From Chara braunii (Eukaryota; Streptophyta; Charophyceae; Charales; Characeae), in contig BFEA01000108.1 in the NCBI GenBank assembly GCA_003427395.1, positions 2,759,012 through 2,823,011 of the forward strand: a stretch of DNA of 64,000 bases, given 5' to 3'. A model generated the notes under the pieces. That model saw only the letters and a program-made list of their open reading frames with translations. It did not search any database and was not told where the DNA came from. Position 1 is the first letter of the stretch, and the number at the start of each line of letters is the position of its first letter. Position numbers and translations under genes: made by a program. This document shows positions 21,576 to 32,336 of this stretch, in pieces.

Positions 21576-22342
21576 TAGTCTCATCATCATCAACAAAGAA
21601 CCAATGTCGATATCCTATCTGGCGCTCGGCGCCCTACCTAGCCTATCTACAATGCTGCTGATGACGTCAACAGCTCCCCGAAGTACGAGCAGATCTCGAC
21701 CAATGCCGTTCGCCTCAAGCACCAGGTATGTCTCTCGTATCACTCACAACCTCGATCCCCAACTCACAGATGCCACATGCACCCAAGAACCACCATGCGC
21801 CCCATCCAGCATACAGCAGCGCAGCTCGGCTATGGCTGCCTGCTCCTTCCAGCTCGCCCGTGAGCGCATGAGCACTGGCCAGTGTTAGTGCAGTAGCGCT
21901 TGCGCAGCATGCAGCCAGTGCCCGAATGCCGAATGCGTGGGCAGGCACTTTCCTAAATGGAAATGCCTGCCTGCTTGCGTGCAGCCTGGCTGCGCTGGGC
22001 CCCTGCCCAGAAGCTTCCGGTTGGCCCAGAGAGGCTGAGCCCCAGTCCAAACGAATTCAGGCCCTGGGCCTGTGGTGGTTGCCCGTGTCCAACTGCACAC
22101 GGTCTGTGTTCGGTCCATGTTGCGCATCTGGCCCAGGGCCTGCCTCAGTTACATTCGAAAGAGGCAGCCTGGGCCTGGACGCTCTCAACCAACTGGTGCT
22201 GCGTAACTGCCTGAATTTCCCCAGTTGCGTGGTGACCCCAAAAATGGGCCTGTAGGCCTTGGTCGAGCCTGCCTTCACTTACGGTGGCCGACCGTACTGA
22301 AAATAGGGCCCAGTAGGGCGTATCGAGGCCTTGAGCCTCGCA
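21576..22342 (-). repeat. Gypsy-2 5' LTR, distal piece
   Basis: The right end reads GAGCCTCGCA, the complement of a TG start. The last 176 bp match the 3' LTR at 8205-8388, and most of the length has recognisable diverged counterparts in 36620-37530 (shared CGGCTATGGCTGC, ACTTTCCTA-ATGGAAA and CACTTA-GG elements). Both copies also carry GTATGT followed about 45-50 bp later by CACAG. Confidence 0.7.
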
Positions 22343-24430
22343 GATGGTGCTCATGGGTGGAAAACAGTGTGCGGCAGGTGTAGGTAGTATGGGATTCACA
22401 CTCGAACGCAAGGATAATAATTGTAATGGAACTCATAAACACTCCCAAAGAATGTTGTAAGTTAATGTAAAACAGAACCTGGAGGAAACGTGGGATAGAA
22501 TCGCCGCGGCATGGAGAAAACTGCTGAAGGAAAAAGGAAGGTGGAAGACAGGAGACTGGGCAACTGCTGAAAGTCAGATTTGACCCTCAGTAGCTCTGAG
22601 ATTTCTGAGGTCCAGGAGCAGGAGACCCAAATAAGGCGGTTGCTGAAACACTCGAAGGCTGACTGCTTTGGATTTTCCATGCAAGAAGTACGAAAGGTAT
22701 GGACACTGAGGAAGTCACAGGAAAATCCCAGGAAAACGAGGACAAAACAGGTGCAGAGGGGCTGAAAAAGGAGAAGGCATATAAGTGGACACACAGCAAG
22801 AAGGAAGACTACTCTTTTATACAGAGCTTACTAGGATATCGAAGACCTGGAGTGGGATCCTGCTCAATGGGCGTGGTTTATGCCCTCCAAAAAGTGTGGG
22901 CCCAGTGGGCTAGTCAGCATAAATGAATACCAGTGAAAGCGTTAGCAGACTGATGGCTGAAACACACACAAACACAGACTAGAATGGACGAGTCTTATTC
23001 CATGGTGCAACCCTAGCTCCATCATACCTCAGAAAGTCAAGTGGGCTACCGTAGCTTTTGATTTATCATGCACTTTCTGGTGAATGAATGGCTGGACCTC
23101 AGAAGCAAGGAAATCCTTGGAACAGAAGAAGGATTGCCCGATACGAATAGGGGAACCTTTGACTCGTTCGCTCCATCGGATGTCAACACGCGGAAAGATT
23201 TTGTCAGAGAATTATCTCAGTATGGAAGGACTTGTCCGGAGAACCACTCCCTTAGGATTCTTTCTTTCTGCTAACAGCCAAAGATAGGTCAGACCCAATC
23301 TACTTGGGACCAAATCTACTCCGAAGACTGGAGGATGGTAGATCTGATCGGAAATAAGGAATTTAGGTCATTTGCACGGCCAGATGCAGTTCAACGATAG
23401 GGAAAATGATGATCCCTTACGATAGGGAAAATGATGATCCCTTTCGTGAAAATGTGGGTTGAGTTAAGGCATGTGGTAAAGGGTCATACTACGGCATGAA
23501 GGTCCTTCACTGAACATAGACTTGTATTGCAGGTCCTATCTGTCGGCTTTGGTTGAAAGCTGAAGAAGCAGATCTTCACAACCATAAAGGGGACTCCAAC
23601 ACACTTTGAAACTGCTGAAAGTGAGAGTAAGGCTCAGTCCGCTAAGGTTTGGAGTATAATGGTTCTTGGAAGGGACTGAGACATAAAGCCTGAGCCGAGT
23701 AAGGGCCTTGGTATATCCAAATGTTCTACTTTCTGTTATAATCAAAGCCTTGGGTAAGGGCGCATTGTTCCTTTTTTCTTTTTTTTCCCATAACGGCAGA
23801 ACGGGGGACAGTGGTGAGAAAGTTGGAGGACAAACCAGATGAGGAAAAAAAGCACCAAATGCAAATTTAAAGAATTTTGATGAAGTTCAGCTATACAAGT
23901 GAGAATGGCAGAAATAAAGGGAAAATCGCTTGAAATTGGGGTGGCTTCTGGAATGACTACGGGTACGTCAGGGGACAAGGATGAATACCTGGACGAAGAT
24001 GTAGTAGTCCTGCAGATGACGGGCTTTGGTTGATGACAGATGACAAGGAAAGAAATCTGTCGTCTCCTCATCGGGGGACAGCTGGACATTTTTTTTCTCT
24101 CAATCTCAACTGGCTTCTGCCACGTCATGGAACATATCTTTTTTCATCTTTCACTACCTACCTACCACTACTCCTTAGTCTATACAGGGGACCCCTGCAA
24201 GCATAGCTATCTACCTCTCTTCGATGAAGGGAGGTTCTCTCTCCTGGCGACGGGAATAAATTGCTTATTTGCCCCTTGCCCTAGTGGTTTGGGGTGCAGG
24301 GTTGGGGCCACGGCTAACACAAGCATTTGCCAGTACCTGTCCCTCCCTTTTCATCTTCCCCCACCCCCATCGAGTTACAGCAGTGTCTACAGCCAACGCT
24401 CTCCCACACACCACACGTAACCCACTCACA
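22343..24430. other. Unassigned sequence
   Basis: No family-level match in any frame; the longest open frames are about 110-128 codons, without domains. A short local duplication, TAGGGAAAATGATGATCCCTT, lies at about 23397-23442. Nothing else supportable is seen. Confidence 0.4.
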
Positions 24431-24439
24431 CTCGCACTC

Positions 24440-24592
24440 ACACCCGTGTTGGCTGAAGATACTACTAATACCGACCGGGAGGATCTAGCTGACTATGCCA
24501 GTTGGTTGGCACCAAGTGGCGGCCGTGGGGATTGAACCCATGACCACCTGAATACCACTTGTGTGTCTAACCAATTGAGCTATTGTTTCAAG
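24440..24592 (-). mobile_element. tRNA-headed SINE, copy S4
   Basis: On the minus strand the head has an A-box-like TAGCTCAATTGG (24571-24582) and a B-box GGGTTCAATCCC (24530-24541), spaced as in a tRNA gene and sharing AAGTGG-ATTCA and GGTTCAATCCCCA with copy S1. The ends cannot pair as an acceptor stem, so this is not a working tRNA. The body after the B-box is unlike the other copies. Confidence 0.6.
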
Positions 24593-24650
24593 GAGAAAAG
24601 GTTTTCGTCCCAATTGGACATGACTAGAGGGAAAAGGAAGCACGGGTAGA

Positions 24651-25060
24651 GTAGTAGTACATCCATCCTGAAAAGGAAGCAAAGCCACCATCTCAGGGTC
24701 CCTTAGTCATACCGAAGGGGAGCATATCTATTGCATGAGACACTGGACCCGGCTTTTGTCAGTCCTATTCCTTGAGATGGTGGCTTCACTTCCTTTTCAG
24801 GAATGATGTACCACCACTCTACCCCTGTTTCCTTTGCCCTCTTTAGTCTCTGTCCTACATAACTTTTCTTAGTTTCTGGAAGTTCACAGCAAGGTCCCTT
24901 CGCCATAACGGAGGGAAACATAGCGTGCATTGGTGGTACATCCTTCCTGAAAAGAAAGCAAAGAGGCCATCTCAAGGTCCCTTAGCCATAACGAAAGGAA
25001 ACATATAGTGTCTATTGCACGGGACACTGAACCCAGTTTTCCCAGTCCGACGAATGATCA
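24651..25060. repeat. Three-copy direct and inverted repeat
   Basis: A block containing TCCTGAAAAGGAAG and GCCACCATCTCA lies at 24655-24702 (+), 24770-24817 (inverted) and about 24926-24990 (+). The first pair forms a stem of about 45 bp around a 70-base loop. The flanking GGTCCCTTAG-CATA and CACTGAACC-like segments are also duplicated about 290 bp apart. Confidence 0.7.
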
Positions 25061-27340
25061 TGATGTTTAAAAAGGTTAAAAAGCATGCTCCTTTCAATTT
25101 ATCAGAAGTGGTCGCTGAGTGTTTAAACCACGAGTACTTGACATAGGCCGTGGAAAAAAAACAGAGTAGAAACATTTCTAGTCGGATGAACTTGAGCGCT
25201 CCTGTAGTGGCCTGTACATTTCCTAAAATCGCATCTTGTTAACAGGCACGACTTTAGGAAGTACCGGTGGTTTAAAACTATAAGATGGAATAGGGCGACA
25301 CTTTGGTGTGCTGTCCGGTTGTCCATGCACAGGTAGCTTTTGAATAAACCTGGTCTCAAGCAGGTGTCAATATTGGAAATAGAACTGTCTTGCGGGGTCA
25401 AATATCTCAATGAGGGGTTGGGTGTGATGGGACCAGGAGCAGGGCAGAACAGGTCAATCGTGCTTATGGGTCAATCGTGCTTATGACATACTGCAGCATA
25501 AGAATGTCAACAGATAGAGACCCATCTGCGCCTCACATTTTAAACATTTGGTGGTGGAATGTGAAAAAGTGGCATATATTGTCAATGAGATCATCTATAG
25601 TCCGTACCGTCCCATACACCGATACACACTTCAACTTGAAGCTCAAAATCATCATGGAACTCTCTTACTGAATTGAAGAGATAAATCGGAGGTTAAGCGA
25701 TAAGGATGCGCTGATTGGTGACAGCTTTGATGAACCGGTGATATCGAAGTAAAAGGTTGAAGTTCAAAATTTGGAACAGTGATGACACTGAACGTCAGCA
25801 CTGTGTTTTCGCCTTTGCCTAAGACAAGTCAAGGGACAACCAAGGGTTGCCGCTGGGACGACGTGGTCGGAGCTGGGGCAAGTCATGTTGTAGGACCTCC
25901 GTGGTGGCGTGGTGGTAGACCTTTTTTCTGACGTTTGTCGTAGTAATTTTCTAAGTAGCTCAAAATTTTCTTAGCCAAAGCTGGCTAATGGCCCCGGTAT
26001 CTCAAACTTTCAAATTCTATGTAAATTTCCATATGGGATGCTGGGCCCGGTTCCCAGCACGTGCTTTGTCCCCCCCCCCCCCAAAAAAAAGTCAGGTCCA
26101 TGTGCACCAGGTTCTCCAGAAAGGAGGACACAGACCAGACAACCAAGATGCATCTGAAGCAGATGCGTCGGACAGTTTGGACATGTTTCTTATAGCCAAA
26201 AGCGTTGGGCTTGCTTTTCACTCCGTCCCTTCTAATTAAACCACCAAAGCCGACGAAGCTACATTCCAAGGCTCGTGAGCCTCTCTTTTTTTCTACCGGC
26301 TTTCCACGTTAACTATGGGCCCATGCCCCAAAGCGTCACGGCCTTAAGGCATAAACCATCAAAACTTACCTTCGAGCCTTTCGAGGGTTAACACAGCCCT
26401 AAAATTTCAGGGGCTTTTTCAGGGTCATTATAACAAATGTCCCACACCTTTGAAGCCAGACTTGTCACCAGTCCATGGAGTGGACAGAAAACAAACCAAC
26501 AGCAAAACACAAGTGGGTACCTGTTAACCATTTGTGTTAGCTTTGGGTAAGCTGGTGTCTAATGAAAAAGAGAAAATGATTGTATTGCACTGTAATGAAT
26601 TCTCTATTTTTCAATGATCACAAGGTAAAAATCCAGATACCTCCGCAGCGCTCGACTGGATGCACATCGCACTTGGAAACGACTTGTAGGTTTAGTTGGT
26701 ACTGTTACTGCATGGTCTGTCACACAAGAAGTCACAGGGCTCAAATCCCGTACATCCTTCCAGGACAAGGGTGGAGTGGCTACATCATTGTCGGTTCAAA
26801 CTTCAAGTCCTACATGCTGAAAACTATGGCAGAACTAATAATAAAAAAAAACTATGCCAGAACAAAAGGAGTTCAAGAAATAAAGTCTGATCCTGGCTCA
26901 GAATGAACACTAAAGGTGGCAGGATTCGCACCTATGATCCTCTGCACTGAAAACAGATGCTACCAGACTGTTCTAGTACCTGGTCCTACTTAAATGTTCC
27001 CAAAGGCTCGATGACAGTCAGTGCTGGACGCTGTCTGGATGGTGAGAAACGGAAATGTGCAAGGCACTGAAGGAGAGCACCACAGAAGAGGCCCGTGCGG
27101 CCAACACAGTGCAGCTTCTGTCTGGCCAGGGTGATTGGCTAGGTTGGCCCAGGCATGGCTAGGCCAGGCAGGCCTGGTTCCGGTTGCCACCCAAGGCTTG
27201 TCCTTCCAGCTGTAGGGTGGGCACGCCACTGCTTCAAAAGCGGCTGAGCACAGCAGAGCACAATCAGGCAGAGCACTGAACCCACACCGGTGGGCAGCTG
27301 AGTTGCGAGGTTGGTTCTAGGAGTGTGGCAGCGATAGTTG
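25061..27340. other. Unassigned sequence with a TTAA-type element end
   Basis: No recognisable genes. GTACCGGTGGT followed by TTAA at 25261-25275 is like the right end of the TTAA MITE family. A C14 run at 26069-26082 adjoins A8. The rest shows no structure I can support. Confidence 0.4.
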
Positions 27341-27347
27341 GCCAATG

Positions 27348-27350
<3 letters not shown>

Positions 27351-27425
<75 letters not shown>
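27351..27425. repeat. (GA)n microsatellite
   Basis: About 75 bases of uninterrupted GA. It produces long meaningless Ser-Leu or Glu-Arg frames on both strands. Confidence 0.95.
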
Positions 27426-27428
<3 letters not shown>

Positions 27429-27597
27429 GTGCGCCCAAAGAGCCACGAGTAGGAGAAAGGGGAAAACTTCCCTGCTGGTCTTCAACAAGCTTCAGTGTTA
27501 CAAGTTCTTGGTCTGGATCAGTGGGAGCAGCCTTATGTGGCATGGCTTCAACCTCAACGGAACGATGGTAGAGTCGGCCACGTAGGCTAGTTGTAGA

Positions 27598-27838
27598 GGA
27601 AGCAATCACATTCGCTCATTTGGGGGAGGAGCCTGACCTTGTACATCAGTATCATTCTCGCTCTTGTTGATTAATAGAGGTGAGAAGCGGCTTATAGATT
27701 CTTCATCAAGGGACTTCAATATTGTCCATATCTTGTTCATGTGAGCTAGTAGGCCACTGTGAGCTCGTGCTAGGGGAAGCAAATCACGTTCACCAGTTGG
27801 CAGGGGATGAGCCTGACAGTACATTATTATCATTCTAA
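27598..27838 (+). repeat. Diverged tandem repeat, about 178-bp period
   Basis: 27598-27660 and 27776-27838 are alike (GAAGCAA-TCAC-TTC, GAGCCTGAC, ATCATTCT) with scattered differences. The intervening sequence is the rest of the unit. Confidence 0.65.
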
Positions 27839-28029
27839 GGCCTGGACCCCACTGCTTTCCGCACAGGCCTTGGAAGATTTTTTTGAGACTCCACTGCCCG
27901 CGAGAAATTTGGGCAAACGATTTCATTTTCGTTCTAACCTTCCTACCCTTCACTTTCTTGGTATTCCATTCAATCTCAGTGCCTCCTTTCTGCAAGGGAT
28001 GGCTCAGCCTCGAGACTCCACTTTTTTTG

Positions 28030-28490
28030 GCCTTCGGGGCACTTCCAGCCCCCAATATCGTACACATCTTTTTAATATGTGATGAGTTTCTTCGACGCTA
28101 AAACACCGTGCACATGTTGTTTCTTCAGTTATGGAAAGCTGGCGAGGGTTTCCCAGCCATGTTTTGTTTTCAAACTTCTGGCTGGCCTGCTGCCACAAGT
28201 TTCGGGGCTCCACCGCCAGAGCAAAATGGCTGGCGGCACGAGCCAAAATGTGCCCCACACCGGGTCTCTCTTTTATTGGCGCACAGCGCATTTCCAGCCC
28301 CGGAGACATGATTTGAGTTTTATCTTCAGAATGATGGAAAACTCGTGAGGGTTCCACAGCCATGTTTTCAACGTCGTGCTTGCATGCTGCCGGAACTTTC
28401 GAGCCGGAGCAAAATGGCTGGCGGCACCAGCCAAAAGAAGGTCCATGCTGGTTCCTTTTTTTTGGCACAACGCATTTCCAGCCCCAGAGA
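28030..28490 (+). repeat. Degenerate tandem array, about 190-bp units
   Basis: Recurring elements appear in the same order: GCATTTCCAGCCCC (28289, 28474; variant at 28044), GAGGGTT-CCAGCCATGTTTT (28146, 28348), and AAAATGGCTGGCGGCACSAGCC (28221, 28407). The last element is the hairpin also found inside the TTAA MITEs. Confidence 0.7.
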
Positions 28491-28561
28491 AACATGCCTC
28501 GGAAGTGCAGGTGGTTTATAAAAAACTGCCAAGGGTTTGCCTAAGACCTTATCATGGGCGC

Positions 28562-28945
28562 CCGTCCTTGAGAACTCCTTGCAGTCATGGTGCAGTAACT
28601 ATATTTACTGGATTTGACGTCTGTCTCTTTGCAGTCATGGTGCAATATTTATATATACGGGATTGTCACGCACTCTGCCTCTGTGAATATTAGCCTATTA
28701 TTTATTACTAATTTATTAGAGGCAAAGACATAATCCGCTAAGCCAAGCCACAGGGGTGAAGGTCTTACACCACCAGCACATAGACCCAGGGCCCAGGGAA
28801 CTTGGGAACAACCAGAGGCTCAATCACAGTGCAATAACTATATTTACGGGATTGTCAGCAATGTCAGTCACTCTGCTTCTGTAAATATTAGCCTATTACT
28901 AGGGGCAAAGACATAATCCCCTAAGCCAAGACACAGGGGAGCACT
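28562..28945 (+). repeat. Direct repeats around TATTAGCCTATTA
   Basis: A block running from TATATTTACGGGATTGTCA through CACTCTGC and AATATTAGCCTATTA to GGCAAAGACATAATC occurs at about 28640-28765 and 28830-28940, with a shorter partial copy at 28586-28620. Confidence 0.7.
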
Positions 28946-28948
28946 TAA

Positions 28949-29130
28949 ACCGCCAGTGGACGGCCCTAGCCTTGCTGAAAGTGCAACTTGTAGCCTATGA
29001 AATTTTCAGCAGCTCAGCCTACCGGACCACAATGGCTGGTGATGCCAGCCAAAAAAGAAAGTGCGCCACTGGTGGTTCGGGAAAGCTTGGAGCGCGGTGA
29101 GACGCCTCCAGGCCTGGGTGTACTGGTGGT
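28949..29130. mobile_element. TTAA-flanked MITE, full copy M1
   Basis: 182 bp between TTAA at 28945-28948 and 29131-29134. The ends are ACCGCCAGTGG and, inverted, ACCACCAGTAC. Inside is GGACCACAATGGCTGG...CCAGCC, a hairpin shared with the copy at 47274. TTAA target duplications are characteristic of piggyBac- and Kolobok-type transposases. No coding capacity. Confidence 0.6.
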
Positions 29131-29134
29131 TTAA

Positions 29135-29340
29135 ACCGCCAGTACATGACTCCAGGCAACTTGGGAACAACAAGAGGCTCTTTCCGGAAAATTCAACCCG
29201 ACCAAAATGGCTGGCGGCACCAGCCAAAACAAAAGAAAAACACCGTGCTGACGTTTCGGCAAAGCTTGGCGTGCAGACGAAATCCGCCTGGTACAAAAGA
29301 GGCTTGGATGCAGGAACAAGACCCCAGTGCAGTTCTATAG
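29135..29340. mobile_element. TTAA MITE, partial copy M2 sharing a TTAA with M1
   Basis: It starts ACCGCCAGTACATGAC directly after the TTAA that ends M1, making a near-palindromic junction centred on TTTAAA. It contains ACCAAAATGGCTGGCGGCAC. The right end was not identified, so the limit is approximate. Confidence 0.45.
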
Positions 29341-29789
29341 ATGACAATTTATCAGGCAACCTGCCCCTTGGGCTAATAGGAGGCAATAGGTTTATGTGCT
29401 GCTCAGGGTTTGAGACTAGATTTGGAAGGGGTTGACTCGGAAGGGGGCTTGTTCGAGGAGCAGGTGCACCCAGAGTAGATCCTTGCGAACGGAAATATCC
29501 ATGCTGCTCGTTGCACCCCTGAGTCCTGACGGTAATGGTGGGTGTTGCTGGTTTCCCTGACCAGAGGTGTTGGTGGTTCCCCTGAGCATAATGGGGGAAG
29601 TTCACTTCCAACTTGCCAGGGGCAAAGCACCAGAAACTCTTGTTACAAAACCAAAAAGGGAAAAAAAAACGTTTTGCTCAGACGCACTCTGTCAGGCAGC
29701 TGGGACTGTCTGGACCAGATATATGATGCCACAAAAACTGAGTGCCCCCGGTATATCTTTCGTTATTTTAAGAAAATAATAATTGCCAA
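29341..29789. other. Unassigned sequence
   Basis: No recognisable coding or repeat structure apart from possible degenerate MITE remnants such as GTTGGTGGTTCCC near 29566. Confidence 0.3.
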
Positions 29790-30600
29790 TGAGGGGCTCC
29801 TTAGACACTCCTTGGGGCGTCCTCGGGCCGAAGCAAGTTTCCTTCGGGTTTTTGAAGGAAATTCCCGCCGTCGTTCCACCTAACGTTGGGGATCCCAAGG
29901 ATGATTCCTTTTGGCCCCCAGCGGCCATTCTCATAACATTATAGTTGGCCGCGGGCGGGGCAATGGGTGATGTCTGTCTCGCTACAGTGTGGTCCAACTG
30001 CCAAAATCGGGAGATTTTAAAAAGGTGGCGATGGGAAAAAAAGAAAACCCTTAAAAAAGCAATGGATCTCCCCGATTGAAAATCAAATTTCAAATTTGGT
30101 GCTGGACGTCACAACGGCGACGCAGGGCAGGTGGTGTCAATATTGGCGACGGTGGAAACGGACATTTGCAGCGACACAGTGGAGTCCTTGTAAGTCGTCA
30201 CAATTTGTGAGCGCCTTGCGAAGGTCCATCGCCATCGCCTCCTCCCTCCTGCCTCCACACGTATGTGTGGAGTCTAAAACACGCGGGGAACGTTGTCGGC
30301 GACTTGGTGCTCAGGTTACTGTGGTCGTGGCGAGTTGGTAGGCTGTTGTATTTTGATGGTTCATGACCATTGCAACACACATGCCGATGGAGGGCGGCAG
30401 CGACAGTGGACACGTGGAGTTGACAATGATCATGAAGACGGCCGTGACGGCCATGCTCTTTCGTTGCCAGCAGGAGAGGGCATTGGGCAGAAGAGAGCAC
30501 AGATCCGCACACAGAGGTGGAAGATGCTTCATCAAGTCCCGGTCGAAGGGCTGGATACCGTGGCCATCACCTAGGATGTAGTTCACGTTTGCTGCGCCAT

Positions 30601-30866
30601 GGGTTGCAGCGTTCTTCCATGAGCGATGCCGAGGTTGTGGATGAAAAGGAGGACAGAGGGGCGTGGGCGAATCTCACGCAACACAATGATGCGACAGAGA
30701 ACTACTTATAGGAGAAGCTGCGTATGTCAGCACGGGTTGCAGTGTTCTTCCATGAGCGACGCCGAGGTTGTGGATGAAAAGGAGGACGGAGGGGCGTGGG
30801 CGAATCTCAGGCAACACGATGATGCGACAGAGAAGTACTTCTAGGAGAAGCTGCGTATGTCAGCAC
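30601..30866 (+). repeat. Two tandem copies of a 133-bp unit
   Basis: 30601-30733 and 30734-30866 are nearly identical, starting GGGTTGCAG-GTTCTTCCAT and ending GCGTATGTCAGCAC. The period is not a multiple of three, so a frame crossing the junction changes phase. Confidence 0.9.
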
Positions 30867-30961
30867 GTGTCTTTCGGCCGATGGCGATTGCATCCAGTGT
30901 GGACGAACGCCCGCAGGACATGCTGCCGATGTCGATGTCGACTGCATCCGTTGTCGATCCC

Positions 30962-31544
30962 TCATCTTCTCTGCTGGAGGCCTTCAATTGAGGTCTGCCA
31001 TCTTTGATAGAGGATGCACACGTGGAGCAGGAGGACCACGGCAAGCAAAATTGCAACTAGGAGCAGCAGTGCAACCTTCAATAGAGGTCGGCCATCAATG
31101 ACACGTATGATAGCGCCGTAATTCCACAACGAAGGTGAAGGTCCACCGAGTGGCAACAATGAAGGAAGAAGACAGTAGAGGACATACGACACACACACTC
31201 TAACGGGTCGTAACCCTTGCAATGCGAGCCGGGACGTGGTCTACATGATGGCTCATGGAGTGGTCCACTGACTACCTGCTCTTCGCCTGCCGTCCGTCCA
31301 TGATGACGCCCTTCTTTGCAGAACACCTCTTGTGTGTGCGTCGAGACGGCCTGCCGAGGATGCAGACATGGATGGCGATCAGATGGACAAACAAAATGAT
31401 TATCAAGAGCAGCAGCAGCAGCCTTCGAAACACGTCAGCCATGAACGACACATAGGGAAGGGCAGCACACAACGCTGGTACACCTGCACCAAACCGCAAC
31501 GAAGAGAGCAGCAAACGGCAGAACCCCCCCCCCCCTTGCAGCAT
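30962..31544 (-). other. Duplicated short open frames with hydrophobic segments
   Basis: Two minus-strand frames (31272-31544 and 30962-31222) each carry a strongly hydrophobic run, LLLLLLIIILFVHLIAIHVC and LLKVALLLLVAILLAVVLLL, followed by a CIL tripeptide. The DNA of the two segments is a diverged repeat (AGGATGCA, GAGCAGCAG, CAGCCATGAACGACAC-like). A third partial unit lies at 31078-31130. The hydrophobicity comes partly from GCA/CTG-rich sequence, so a real membrane protein is doubtful. Confidence 0.2.
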
Positions 31545-32285
31545 CCGACAAATGCCCTCTTAACCTTTTACATCGCTGAGTACAGAGGGCCCGTGGGGAA
31601 TCGAAAGACGGGTCGGCTAAAATATTCAATTTTGCCGACCGTTGAAGCCCTTTCCGTTTGGCGGCATGCACTGTGAGGGAGAACACCGGTTGAAGACGTT
31701 CTCAGTGGCTGCCCATCCACCAACGATTACCGTTGGCGTAAGGATCCTCGAAGTGCGGTGGCCGGTAGGTATTCCCAAGGGACCAGCCGACAAAAAAATA
31801 TTGCCGACGATGGGTGCCCTCGCCGCTCCGATTATCACGGATCCTTGACCTCCAAGGGACCTCGAGAGGTACCTTGGGGAAGGCCACAAAACGGTCGTGG
31901 CCCGAGGACACCCCGAGGATTCCCAGAGGAAATGTTTTCACTTTTTTGTTTGCTTTTCATCCCTGAGGATAGGTGGAACGATGATTTCCTCGGGGACTTT
32001 ACGCGCCCGAGGAGTGTCTTACGAGCCCCTGAGTCTCTGTGAACCCCACTCTGTACTACAATCAGATTAAAAAATAAATAAAACAGAAGAGTTAGGAGAA
32101 CAAAAAAACCTTGGATGTCAGTCCCTTTCTTTTCATTGTCAGGTGTTCCTTACAACACTGGAAACGAATCAGACTTCTTTTGCAGCACTGTTTAAGGTAT
32201 TTGTATTTTTTTCTATCGAGACAACGACGGCGGAGTCGGGGTTTGAGTTCGAGAATGCATTTGAAAATTGAAACTCTGTTTGTGC

Positions 32286-32336
32286 AGTCCAGTCAGGGCC
32301 CCAGTCCAGTCAGGGCCCTAGTCCAGTCAGGGCCCG
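32286..32336 (+). repeat. Three 17-bp tandem repeats
   Basis: AGTCCAGTCAGGGCCCY is repeated three times without interruption; only the last base of the unit varies. Confidence 0.95.

Larger units (their letters stand above)
8205..22342 (-). mobile_element. Ty3/gypsy chromovirus (Gypsy-2), nearly full structure, split by LINE-1
   Basis: On the minus strand the order from right to left is 5' LTR (21576-22342 plus 15298-15440, separated by a LINE), primer binding site (15282-15294), leader, gag, protease, RT, RNase H, integrase, chromodomain, purine-rich tract and a 5'-end piece of the 3' LTR (8205-8388). The LTR start in the 5' copy reads TGCGAGGCTC. The homologous stretch at 8388 differs in the first base and sits about 50 bp beyond the pol end, as expected. 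Removing the 6.1-kb LINE leaves about 8 kb, with the 3' LTR cut short. All domains carry stops or frame changes. Confidence 0.8.
29790..32032. mobile_element. 2.2-kb element with long terminal inverted repeats, class unknown
   Basis: The left end, from 29790, reads TGAGGGGCTCCTTAGACACT and the right end, inverted from 32032, reads TCAGGGGCTCGTAAGACACT. Both continue CCT-GGG. Weaker inverted similarity extends about 100 bp inward (CGTTCCACCTA on both sides). No target duplication is clear. The interior has no transposase but holds tandem duplications (30601-30866; 31000-31540). This would fit a non-autonomous Mutator-like or foldback element; the class is undetermined. Confidence 0.5.

Noticed and set aside
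24529-24592. A tRNA gene on the minus strand
   Set aside because: A- and B-boxes are present but the ends cannot pair as an acceptor stem and the same head recurs in SINE copies, so it is called a SINE head.
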